NCBI GenBank assembly: GCA_025024175.1
Contig: QCXZ01000041.1
Location: forward strand, 615,786-679,785
Source of the DNA: Rhyzopertha dominica
Lineage: Eukaryota; Arthropoda; Insecta; Coleoptera; Bostrichidae
Reading direction: 5' to 3'
Length of the DNA: 64,000 bases
A model generated the notes under the pieces. That model was not told the origin of the DNA, did not search any database, and was given only the letters and a program-made list of their open reading frames with translations. This document shows, piece by piece, positions 1-11,100 of this stretch (within the stretch, counting starts at the first letter, position 1; every line of letters starts with the position of its first letter). The translations under genes and the position numbers were made by a program.

Positions 1-260
1 TGTCCTAAATTTGGCGTTATTGCTTTTACTTGAAACAACTAATCGTTAGAAAAAACAATTATAAAAATATTTTGGGAAAAGATAAAGAACAAAAATCTTT
101 TAATACACAAATAAAACAAACATCCTGGGTTAAAATGACAATAATCTTTGAACTGAAAAAAAAAGAATTGCCAGAGAGTAATTTAAATTTTTGTTGCATT
201 TGGTTTTCCTTTACAAATAGTCTATCTTCAACGTTTGGTTGTTCTTTGCAGTTTCGCTAA
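1..260. mobile_element. Dispersed repeat copy A (inverted match at 58.06-58.35 kb)
   Basis: Read forward, this stretch matches the reverse complement of about 58060-58345 over several blocks, for example the block holding TTTGGCGTTATTG, the block AATTATAAAAATA, and the block with CTTTTAATA followed by ACAAATAAAAC. One copy carries an extra insertion of about 60 bases. The match begins at the first base, so the element is cut by the window edge. The other copy ends in a palindrome with arms TGTCCCAAGTTA, and this one begins TGTCCTAAATTT, which suggests a terminal inverted repeat of a DNA transposon. I infer a transposon end; the family is not established. Confidence 0.6.
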
Positions 261-731
261 AAGTTCAGTAAGATTTTATCATCACTGTCATGTACTTTAA
301 AAATTTTTGCAACAAAATTTTTAGTAATTTCTTTTTTGGCCCCTTCATCGTATTCCAGTACCCAAGTACAAAATCTCCTCGTCCACATCTGTGTAGTATC
401 ATGTAGTGACATATGGTCATCTTCATTAGCGTCTGACAAGTCATCTATTGTTTTATATTTGGGGGTTGACGGTTACTGTTTTGTAAAATATATTTGTTGG
501 AGACATTTGACGGTCTTCCAGGCACTCCTTTGTTATTTCCCTTCTCTTCCTTCATTTTTCTTTTTCGTTTTTGAGGTAGACGTTTCAAGACTTGTTAGGA
601 ATCCAGTGGATAAATTCCACTGGCTGTAAAACCAGCTTTTATTTTTTTTCTAAGTTTAGTGCTATACTTTCTAGAGCTTGTTTTAGTTTTCGTCCGTTTT
701 TTTTCAACTTTACCCACTATTTTTGTTTAAG
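261..731 (-). mobile_element. Possible decayed transposase C-terminal region
   Basis: This lies directly inside repeat copy A. The minus strand holds a broken reading frame. One segment reads GDFVLGYWNTMKGPKKK, which resembles the 'GD-[YF]-VLV' end domain found behind some insect transposases, and a parallel frame is rich in Asp and His. Frames shift and contain stops. I see no host gene here. The assignment is weak and rests on motif resemblance and on the position next to a repeat. Confidence 0.3.
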
Positions 732-932
732 AAATATTCTGCCTCGTGAGGGACATAGCTATAAGCAAGAAGTACCCAAGAATGATGGCAATTTGGCTAG
801 GACCACGGTTAAACGTGCTGATGTACGACCCGGCGGATCTACAAATTGTTTTAAAAGAAACCCACATAGAGAAGGCCAAGGAATACAAATTTCTAAGTCC
901 ATGGCTGGGCGATGGATCACTCCTAAGCACAG
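732..932 (+). pseudogene. Orphan CYP4 exon 2 (tandem-duplication remnant)
   Basis: The frame encodes the CYP4 stretch running from EIF through MMAIWLGPRL, MYDPADLQIVL and SPWLGDGSLLSTG. It ends in a phase-1 donor (G|GTAAAA), exactly where exon 2 of the complete CYP4 gene just downstream ends. About 60 percent of residues match that exon by eye. The first 15 or so codons of a normal exon 2 are missing or degenerate, and a stop lies just upstream. No exon 1 or exons 3-8 of the same copy are visible on either side. It is therefore a remnant of an older CYP4 duplicate, unless the rest lies to the left of the window in an unusual arrangement. Confidence 0.75.
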
Positions 933-1156
933 GTAAAAAAGTGTGTATTTGGAAACGTGTTTAGTCGCAGTTAAGTTTATTCATTTCCCACGCGAAGTAG
1001 GCCGTATGTTTGAAAATTCTCATGACATCCTAATTCTTTGTTTATACTAGTTTTCTCAGACGCACGTGCTTGTACATCTCCATGTTTGATCCCAAAGTTT
1101 ATACAGAGAAATTGGTGGACAAACATAACTACTACTTAAAAGTCTAGGCTAATTCA

Positions 1157-1164
1157 TATATATT
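1157..1164 (+). promoter_or_regulatory. Candidate TATA element of the CYP4 gene
   Basis: An AT run (TATATATT) lies about 60 bases before the first ATG of the CYP4 gene at 1222. The position fits a core promoter, but AT runs are common in this DNA and no initiator was confirmed. Confidence 0.3.
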
Positions 1165-1221
1165 AATTGGTAGGGACAGACTCCCGGACTTTATTAACAT
1201 ATTCAATCGGCAGAAGACGAG

Positions 1222-4200
1222 ATGGCGTTTAGTTTAGTGTTTGTGTGGCTTTGTGTTTTCGTGATGTGGTATTATTTAGGGAGAAAACGATTTGTGCAGC
1301 TAGGGAGCAAGCTACCCAGTCCATCTGGTCACCCAATGATTGGCCATATTCTTATAATCTTTAGAAATCCTGAGAGTAAGCTAGATTCCGTTCCTTTTTA
1401 ATACTGCTTTTGTATTAATTAGTATAATAATGCTCCTAACGTATGATATCCTCAACGAAAAGATTTATTAACATCTTGCTCAAGATATTCATTTATTAAT
1501 ACAAAAGCAGTATTTAGAATGCGATAAAGTTTTCACTCTATCATCACGCGCACCTTTTGCAAAAGAAATCTTCAGTCTCATGAAAGACATGAGCAAACGC
1601 TACTCCAGACTGATGGCTATATGGATAGGTCCAAAATTATACGTCTTCATGTACGATCCGGGAGATGTAAATATCGTGTTAAAGAAATCTGTAATCGAAA
1701 AAGCTGACGAATATCAGTTGCTTCGTCCATGGCTTGGAAACGGGTCACTCCTAAGTTCAGGTACAAATGACGGCGTATAAAAAAAGATATTATTCTTTCT
1801 GGTGTGTGATTATGGCTACGTTTCTAGGTACCAAATACAAGACGCACAGGAAAATAATAATGCCGGCGTTGCAGTCGAAGAATCTAAAAAACCGGCTGCA
1901 CATCATGAATGACAGCGCTTCTCAGTTTGCTAAATCTTTGGAGGAAAAAGTTGGAAAAGGACAATTCGATATAACTGAGTATATAAGTTTAGCGACTATG
2001 AATTCATTTCTGGAAAGTATCCTTGCTGTAAAGAAGGAAACGTTTGACGAGTACTCTTTGCCATATGTACGAGCTGTCACAAGGTAAGTATACTTTCACC
2101 TGTTTCTTTACGAATGTGAATAATGACCATGGATCGATTAAAAAGTTTAAATAATGCGAATTACAGATTAGAGATTATACACAAGTAACGTGTGGGATAC
2201 TAGAGTAAATGGTTACCTGAATTTAGATTTCAGCAAAGCTTTTTCATTAATTAAGTGCTTAATTAGTTGAATAATTGGTTGCATAAGCTCCGGCTTATAA
2301 AACACTCGAATAACACGATGGACATAAAAATACATATCGAGCGTATAGTAATAATTCCCATAAACTGGAAGCGTGTTGAGAGAACGGTATCGTTAAGAAT
2401 TAAAAAAAATACACCTGCCTTTGTTGATCTCTGTATCAAAAACAACTATCCTTTAGATCAAATGGCGTAATAGGAAATAAAAGTATTTAGAACACTTATG
2501 AGTGAAGTAAAGCAAAGCCTACAATATTTAAGTCATTTATAACAACTAATAAACAAACAACTTGCAACAAGAAATACACAACATCATTCAGATATAACTA
2601 TGAACATCTTCGAGTTTCGATAATCTCCTATCTTAAAATATTAAGATTTCAGAGCTTCTTTTCTGTCGTTTCCAGAGTGGGCAGGCTATCCCATATACGG
2701 CAGTATAAAATTTGGCTGCACCCGGACATATTCTACAGGTATTCTAGGCTGAAAAAGGAATTGGACAAGCAGATCGAGGTCATCAACGCTCTTACAGATC
2801 GAGTCATAAACGACAGACGGCAGATAATTGAAAATGGTAACGATGAAAGCGACCAAGAAGAAGGAGCCATCCTTTTCCTGGATTACTTGCTCAAGGCAAA
2901 GAAGGATGACGGGGAGCCTCTTCTTAGCAATGAAGAGATAAGAGACGAAGTGAACACGATGATGTTTGCTGTAAGTAACAGAACAGAAATATTCTGCGCA
3001 TATGGTTTTGACTTTGTTAGGGTGTTCTATTTGTGAAATATTATCTACCCGAATCCAACTGTCCTAAGTGAATGAAATATAGAAAACTTGTTTTATTCGT
3101 TAATACCTCTTAAATTTAGATGTAACTGTGATGTAGCATTGTTATAAAATACCCTGTACAGTGTAAAACCTGCTCTATATGGCGCATTTTTGAACACAGT
3201 GTTTATTCATGTTTCAGGGTCACGACACGACCACAGTTTCCATTGGTTTTGCACTGACCCTGCTGGGAATATACCAAGATATTCAGGTATCAGTATTACG
3301 TTTGATTTTCCCGAGAAAAAAAAGAAAGCCCGTTCCGAGGCCGTTTTTAATTTCACTGTTGACGAAACGCGATCACCTAGTGCCTACGTGCTAGAAATAC
3401 TGGTTTCCAAGTAAAAATATTCGATTTGCGTTTTTGAATTCGACCAGTAATCCGCATTGTTTGCAAACAGTGGGGTCACCGAATTATTCGAGGAATGTTT
3501 TTTAGAACAAGGTACTGGACGAAACTTGACGCGGTGTTTGGAGACTCGCAGAGGCCGATAAATTACGAGGATATCCAGAATTTGCGCTATTTGGAGCAGG
3601 TCATTCAAGAAACTTGGCGGCTTTATCCTCCGGTGCCTATGATTGCAAGGAAAACATCGAACGAAGTTCGCTTAGGTAGAGTCGGGTTGCTTCTTGGTTA
3701 TCGCAGAACATAGGTGACAGAGAAAAGTATTTTTTGTGTTATTTATCTATCCAGCCATGAAGACACATAGACAATCCTTTTTTGCTACATTACATCATAA
3801 CGCTGCTGCTAAAAACACTGTCAAGAAATATTAAAGTGACTTTCGATTATGTACTTTTGTAACCTTTGTCAAATATGGAATCTTTAAAAAGTGTCTGGTA
3901 CAAAGTTCAAATATCGAACGAAGCCATGAATAAATTCTGAATAGTTTTTGATAATAAAATGTTTTTTTTAATATAAGGCTTCAAACAATTAGCATAAAAC
4001 CATTAACTTAATTTTAAAGTTTTAACTTATAATAAGATCATTAGTAATTCTGGAAATGTTTGAGACAGTATCTCTTTTTTACTGTGATAGAATTTAAATC
4101 CTCCACGTTCGTTAATGCGGAGACATCGCATACTACAGTACGTCACTTATGTTTTGCTTCTCTATACTACCAGTACAAGTTGTTGTCTTTTACAGATGGT

Positions 4201-4893
4201 TACACGTTACCTAAGGGGTGTACTCTACTAATAGTTTTGATGCAGCTTCATAGAAATCCTCTCATATACCCTAATCCGCACAGATTCAACCCCGACAACT
4301 TCTCTCCAGAAAATATAAAATCCAGACATCCCTGTAGTTTCTTGCCATTTTCTGCCGGACAAAGAACTTGCTTTGGTAAGTAAAACCTTTCTAAAAGGCA
4401 AGATATTTTTATTTAGATGTAAGCAAGACTATTAGTTAAGAAAGACTATCATAAAACTGCTCGAATCTTTAATTTCTCCCACTCAAAGATTGCTCAGGCT
4501 GATGAACCATCTACCGGTTTCACCAATGTCAAAACAATAAATACAATCAAACGTTATACATACGTTTAAAATACTAAAAGAAAAACAGGAAATTCACACG
4601 TAGGCCTATGTCGACGATCAAGGTTTTCGTTCGTGTGCGTGAATCGCAATAATTCAAAGCCTTCCACTAGATTTTAATTCCATGAACGGAAAATCACGCA
4701 CAAGGAAATCAACACCGTGGTTTCAGGTCCTCGCTATGCCGGTCTCGTTGTAAAAGTGTTCTTGGCCACGCTGTTGAGAAGGTACAAGATTTCATCGTCG
4801 ATGAAAGAATCCGACTTCGTTCTGGCAGCGCAGACGACGTTGAAGCTGAAGAATGGATTCGGGATTAGTTTAGAAGAAAGGCGATTGAGTTAA
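1222..4893 (+). CDS. Cytochrome P450 family 4 (CYP4), one-base frameshift in exon 6
   Basis: Eight exons join with canonical borders: 1222-1375, 1518-1760, 1828-2083, 2676-2970, 3218-3286, 3506-3675, 4196-4375 and 4727-4893. The product would be about 510 residues, a normal CYP4 length. It starts with an N-terminal membrane anchor, then the proline hinge LPSPSGHP. Later come the I-helix AGHDTT, the K-helix ETWR, and the haem loop FSAGQRTCFG with its cysteine ligand. CYP4 enzymes are ER-bound monooxygenases that typically hydroxylate fatty acids or other lipophiles at the chain end. Exon 6 has one base too many: after KVLDE the frame hits TGA, and dropping one A at 3521-3524 restores LDAVFGDS and makes all downstream phases agree. 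Residue E before the I-helix GHDTT, conserved in CYP4 and linked to covalent haem attachment, is A here. The gene is therefore either recently inactivated or has an assembly error. A polyadenylation signal lies at 5123-5128. The next gene is a CYP4G. Confidence 0.9.
1400..1514. repeat. Perfect 20-base inverted repeat inside CYP4 intron 1
   Basis: Bases 1400-1419 and 1495-1514 are exact reverse complements, separated by 75 bases. The right arm stops one base before the TAG acceptor (1515-1517) of the 142-base intron. In RNA this would bring donor and acceptor together. It could be the remains of a small foldback insertion or a structure that affects splicing. Confidence 0.8.
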
Positions 4894-5221
4894 GTCTGCG
4901 GTTTAGTCCCAAATAATTTTGAAATGAACTATTCGTTGTCGCTTTGTATATGTATGCCATGGAAAATCAACATACAATGCGAATATCTACGTCGATATTG
5001 TAATGTAAACGCATGACACGAATTGTTGACGCACGTTTCACTTGTTTTGACTCCAACTGTTCTAAAATCAGCGAAAATAAGTAGGAATAAGTATTGTTAA
5101 ATTATGTATACGTTTGTTAAATAATAAATGCTTGTAAAGCGTATGTAAGATTATTTTTTATGTAAAAGATTGCACTAATATGAAGAAGCCTATGTTTTAT
5201 CAACAATACACTGACTTGAAT

Positions 5222-5830
5222 ATACAGGGTGAGTTTTTTCGGTGACTAGTCTGGAGATCTCAAAAACTAGCAGAGCTAGAAGGAAGGTTAAATACAAAAA
5301 GATTCGCTATTTTGTTAACCTAATTCAATGCACGTGATGGTTTAAAAAAAAATCATGGCTTACTAGATATTTTACAGAAACTAAATTTTGAGTATTTCCT
5401 TCAATCCTTTTACATAATTCGTTTATTTTTAATGTTACAAAATAAAATGTAAATATAAAAGTTGTAGATAATTTTACCTTTTGTTAAGCTTTTCGTCATA
5501 TTAGAGATATGACAAACTTATCTTTTTTAAGTAGAAACCATAATTGCCTATACCAGAGTTATGGCCAGTTTTCTATTTTATTTTTGTATTGTTTTTGAAT
5601 AGTTAGCCATGGAACAATTGCTTCTTATATCTGACAGTAAGTTAGTACTGAGCACTAAAAATTCACTTACAAATTGGATTTCACTGTTTTGTTTAGGAGT
5701 AAAATTATCTACAACTTTTTTATTACATTTTTGTAACATCAAAAATCGAGTTAATTCTACAAAACGGCGAATCTTTCTCTTTTTAATCTTCCTCCTAGCT
5801 CTACTAGTTTACGAGATCCTCATCCTGTAT
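5222..5830. mobile_element. Foldback/MITE-type element with ATACAGG ends
   Basis: The left end starts ATACAGGGTGAG and the right end finishes CATCCTGTAT. The left 95 bases and the reverse complement of the right end agree closely: both contain an ACTAG repeat, GAGCTAG, GGAAG, and an AAAGATTCGC segment. The similarity continues inward, with the GTTGTAGATAATTTTAC block present on both sides, so the whole 609 bases form one long imperfect palindrome. There is no transposase. It is a non-autonomous DNA element; a target duplication is not clear. Confidence 0.75.
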
Positions 5831-7974
5831 TAAAGTTAAATATCTTTAATAGAGCTGAAGTCTTCGATTTGTAATATTGTGGAATTTTCCTACAACTTAG
5901 TCGATTTTAATATTTTCTGTTTGTTTCCTATCAAATGCAAGAAACATTAAACTTTTCCTTTCCTTCGTGAGTCATTGACATCCTCTGACGTCTATGGATG
6001 GCAATTTGCATGGAGCACCACTACATCCTAAGTTAGCCACTGTTACAAACAATTTATATACCTGTCTTTTTGTCGTTATAGAACTTTTAGAATATCCTCG
6101 TTTTTCAAGCGCCGTTTTACAACCGTAGTTTCTTTTTTGGAAGGAACTTTTATGCCTAATTTATAAATATATGTTTCTGTAAGGTTCCATATAAAAGCAT
6201 AATGCTCATTTATTTTTAAAATAACTTAATGAAATATAAGCTTACTTTTAATAGAGGTGAACGACATAATTTTTACTACCAGGTATCAGGTAAATTAATT
6301 GCTTAAAGGTTGAATCTTTTCCTAACAGCATTATTAATACAAAGTTTAAAACATCCATTGTAATAAGTACACTTTGAATACGAGCTTAAAAAAGTCACAA
6401 TTCATGAATATGTAAAAATATTTTGCAGATTACGCACGCATATAAAGTTGACAAAGTTTTACAACGAACTATGTTGAAATATATCCATTGTTAAGTTCGG
6501 TAAAATGGCAATGACGGTCGCAATATTGGTGCAAATTGAAATTGCAAATCTGTCAATTGTATTCAGAATTAGAGGATTTGGATGGTGATATGTCTGCTGA
6601 CTAGAAGTGACTGGCCTTTATTCAAATATGACAAATTACACTTTTACTTATCTACAAATAGGTGCATCCAAAATATCGGATGTAGCAAAGGAAAAATTCG
6701 TAATTATGGGGAATTTGGCTAACACATGGACTGGCCGGATGCCTCGAAGAAAAAGTTAACGACATGTTCTTAGCTGCACATTACAAAACGATAATAAGAT
6801 AATATTTAGCCGTTAGGAAATTTATTTCAAAATAATTAATTGTTTCTTAATAATCCTCATTTTTAGTGTAACTTGACACAATTGTAAAAGAATCATACGT
6901 TCCATTGAGTGCTGGTTAGTTGTATTATTGTTCGTACTTTGGAAGCATTTAATTACAAATATGTATAACAGACATTTAATGGAAAAAAATAATTATAATG
7001 AGAGTTGACATTAATATTTAAATTCAAGTGGCCACAGTTCGTCAGTATGAGTTTCTAAGTAAGCGAAGCTTCTTTAAAATCGTATAAATTGTAGACACAA
7101 GAATTCTTGAAGACAATGGTAAGTCACGCATGTTAACATGTAAATTTGTAAATATTAATGAACTAGTAGAATGAAATTGAGTGCCTGGAGTTTAAATTAA
7201 AATGAAAAATAAATTAATGAATTAACAATAAAGAACGTGTTTCAGAAGTAATGATAACGTTGGCATTAAAGTCACCAGATATGCAAATTTTTCGTTAAAA
7301 ATAATCATGATGGACTCTGAGTGCATTTTTAACATTCTTGACCTGTTATGCTAAAAGGCTTAGGATTATAACTAGTAGGTCCATCACAAAAATCTTTTTA
7401 TTCACATAAATTGATATACGACTTCCAAAAAATCGTGGAATCATTCCTATACAAATAAATCTACAGTGCTGTTAAACATTCAGTATCTCCACATACACAT
7501 GTTTTTCTTTTGTTGGCATCCTCCTTTGAAGTATTTTTTGGTTCTCAGTTAGGTTTGCTCGAGTTTTTGTCATTTTTCTCATTACAAACTTTACCAGATG
7601 TAGTGTTCAGTATTTTTGCGATACGAAAATTTCGTCAACAAGCCCCTTCACTTTGAATTTAGCCCTGTTGGAGTTACAGAGTAAAATAAAGTCATTTAAG
7701 GCCTATATCGCAAGGCAGACAAAGACTCCTCTGCCATGCGGTCACCTTGATCGTCCCAAATAAGAAAAATCAGCCGTACACAGAACTTTCCAGTCTTGTA
7801 GCCAGTTTCGAACCTTACCTCCGGTGATTTTCCAAAGCACCACCTTTTCAGCATTTGCTACTTGTAGCATCGGTTGCGCATTTGCCAGGTCTAAACTAGT
7901 TCTGGATATACTCCATTTTTTTTCAGTGGAACAACAAAGACGACATTTGCGTCACCCGCAGCTTACCCCTACCC
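5831..7974. other. Intergenic DNA between CYP4 and CYP4G
   Basis: AT-rich sequence without a convincing coding frame. Apart from the possible leader exon at 7033-7118 I see no structured feature. The last 400 bases before the TATA box of CYP4G are likely to hold its upstream regulatory DNA. Confidence 0.5.
7033..7118 (+). other. Possible alternative leader exon upstream of CYP4G
   Basis: A TCAGT initiator-like sequence near 7034 is followed by about 85 bases that end in AATG|GTAAGT, a strong donor. An in-frame stop follows the only earlier ATG, so the segment would be noncoding or supply a single Met. It could be an alternative first exon spliced to the CYP4G gene about 1 kb downstream. The evidence is a donor site and an initiator only. 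Confidence 0.25.
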
Positions 7975-7982
7975 TATATAAG
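7975..7982 (+). promoter_or_regulatory. TATA box of CYP4G
   Basis: TATATAAG, preceded by a C-rich stretch, lies 131 bases before the ATG at 8113. Transcription would be expected to start near 8005-8012, leaving a leader of about 100 bases. It is the strongest TATA match in the 5' flank. Confidence 0.6.
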
Positions 7983-8112
7983 CCATGGACAAACATGATC
8001 GCGCTTTAATTTCGCGGTGGTTGCCTTTTGGCTTAGTTTTAAGGTACTGTGGGTGAAGTATAGCAAGTGAGGTGGCGATATTTATTTTTTGTATTGTTGA
8101 TAGATAGCAAAA

Positions 8113-11100
8113 ATGTCGATTAGTGCAGCAACCCCCGTCATTTCTGTGCCTTCGGCCGTATTATCGGCCACCAGTGTTTTTTACTTCCTCCTGGTACCAG
8201 CTTTGGTACTATGGTACGTCTACTGGAGGATGTCGAGGAGACACATGATTGAGCTCGCTAGTAAAATACCTGGACCACCTGGATTGCCTATTTTGGGGAA
8301 TGCTCTTCAGTTTACCGGAAGTTCTCATGGTAGGTATAGTTGACTTAATTAATTATATCATTTGCGAAAGGATTCTATTAAAGTTTTGCCAAATACGACA
8401 CATAGGTTCATTTTATGTCATTAGTTGTATTAGCCCGCATCTATTCAAAAATGAAATAGTCTACATGTTAAGTTTTCTTTACAATTATTAGTATAGCTAG
8501 TGCGGTCGTATAAAGAAAAGAGGCGGCAACGCCAGGTGGCACTATAAGGGGGCGACGAAACGAGAAATCTTATAATGGGAAGCTTTTATGCGTGATTTGC
8601 ATAATAAACTCTTTACTAGTAAGAAACCAAAATTGCATTCTGGTCATTTTAAGTGGTTCTCCGTTGACGTTTCTTCTGAACCCTTTATACAGACATCTTC
8701 GAGAGAGTATATTCCTACTCCTTCGAGTACAAAGACGTGACCAGGGTGTGGATAGGACCACGTCTCGTCATATTCCTGGTGGACCCCCGCGACGTCGAGC
8801 TCATCCTCAGCAGCCACGTTTACATAGACAAATCGAGGGAGTACAGATTCTTCAGGCCGTGGTTAGGCAATGGGCTGCTCATCAGCAGTGGACCAAAATG
8901 GAGGGCCCACAGGAAACTGATCGCGCCCACCTTCCATCTGAATGTGCTCAAATCCTTCATAGATCTCTTCAACGCCAACAGCAGACACGTCATCAAGAAG
9001 CTGGAGAAGGAACTCGGCAAGGAGTTCGACTGCCACGATTACATGTCTGAGGCTACCGTGGAAATTCTGCTGGGTAAGCTCTTTTTTTTGTTACTGTGGT
9101 AAAGGCGAGGTAATTTGGTCTATTTCTTATAATAATATATCCTTTATTGCTTTTACTATACAAAAAAAAGAAAACAAAGGGCGAAGTTCAGATGGACACA
9201 AAGCTGTGTCCCCTGCTCTTCCACTCAACCACCTCGAAATAATAATCAGAATAATCTAGTTGAATATGACTACATAATCAGCATAGAAAATTAATAACTA
9301 CATTAATCAAGAGCGAATTTGTACCCCAATTCCCAGAATAATTACCCAAAACAATTATTTATCAGATGAATAGATGACTCCCGCAGATGTCTTTTAAATT
9401 TCTCAGGTTCAAGAGTTTTTAAGTTATTAGGAAGAGAATTGTAAACTTTACAAATCTGCACTGAAAATGATCTCTCAAACAACGATGAGTTATGAAATGG
9501 GGGACTCAGCTTACCCTGAACCTGACGTTAATGTTATGAACGTCACTACGAAAAGTTATTTTATTATAAAGGCAGGGTGGAGTCCGAAGGTAAACTACCT
9601 TATGACACAAGCAAGACACTCGCCGCAAAAATCTCTTATCCATGTTCAACCAGCCAGCATCCACTAGCTTATGCGATATATGTTGACGTCTCCCGATCCC
9701 GTAAACGAACCTGAGGCACGCATTCTGTATTCTCTGTATCTTTGCCTTAGTGGCTACATCAAGACACGAAAAAAATACCTCACTGCAATAATTGAAGTGA
9801 GACAATTATCGAGTGTGGGAAAATTTGCTTTCAGTGGATGAAGCTCACTCACTTCTCGATGAAACATCTAAATTTTTTGATAAAAAATGAAGATTATGAT
9901 AGGACCCGATTTATCTACTGACATGTCTAATCTAATCTAAAAATCAATGTGTACATTGGCAAATCACCAGATATTTGGGAGCTGAAAATAAAAATTCGGG
10001 TAGAAATAGCTAATATTTCGTTGTGTCATGTTATGCGAATTTCAACGCTCGGCTTCAAAATCGCACATAATTTTCTTCTTACTGCTATAAAGTTACTTTC
10101 GAAAATGCGTCGTGTTCAAAACCTGCCGCTCGAATGGTCCACCTGTTAGATAATAGATGGACATATGCATATTTCCAATGGAAGAAAAAATTGTTATATG
10201 AATATTTTTCGGAAGCAGATTTTACAATTCTTAACCGTTAGATAGGAATTTCAAATGTATATGCTATACAAAGAAACAGTAAACATTTCAGCAAAACCGT
10301 AAATACATTGACCTAGACCCCACACGTTCATAAATAATTTAGAACTTCCTGTGATTCAATCATTTCAATACAATTAAAGAGAGTCATGACAGTAATGAAG
10401 TTACGGCTTTTGTATTTACATGCTAAAATGTGGCTTGTTTACAATTCAATCTATATGATACTTGCGAGAAATTTGAAATATACATACACGTTTTGCAGCA
10501 ATTCAATTGACTGACCACAACTTTAAAAGAAAAATTACTTTATTGATTGTGGCCAAAGCCTAGAACTTTGGTATCTTGCAGTTAGGTATTATTGAAAAGG
10601 ATTTTTGCTAAGCTGTGAAGTTTTATGGATCATTAGTAATTCTCCAATACCATCTACGATTCTCTTCTTTTTCTAAAGTAAACTTGATACCTACTGTTAA
10701 ATTTGGAGTTTAAAGTTGTTAGGAAGTTCTCTAAATTACATTTTTTTGGTGCCAAAAACCTCATCAACATCTGCAGATTATCTTCCCTTTTGGATGCATT
10801 CCAGGTGTTACAGCAAGCATGACTTTCCTTGTTAAGTTTATTACAGTTTTTTCATTATCTTCAGTAGTTATTCTGTGTATTGTATAATTAAAGCAAATTT
10901 ACCATGATTTGGTAACTAATGTGTATTTTCACACAAAAAAGTCTTTTTCAAATTAAACTATAACGTATGGAAACCCTAGCCTAAACATGTACTTCGGCAG
11001 CTAACCTGCCATCGTCAGTAGAAGTTAATGAGCAACATCTCGAAATGTCCTGCAGGATTTAACTGGATGATATTCTACTCACCAAATCTACTGAAGACGA

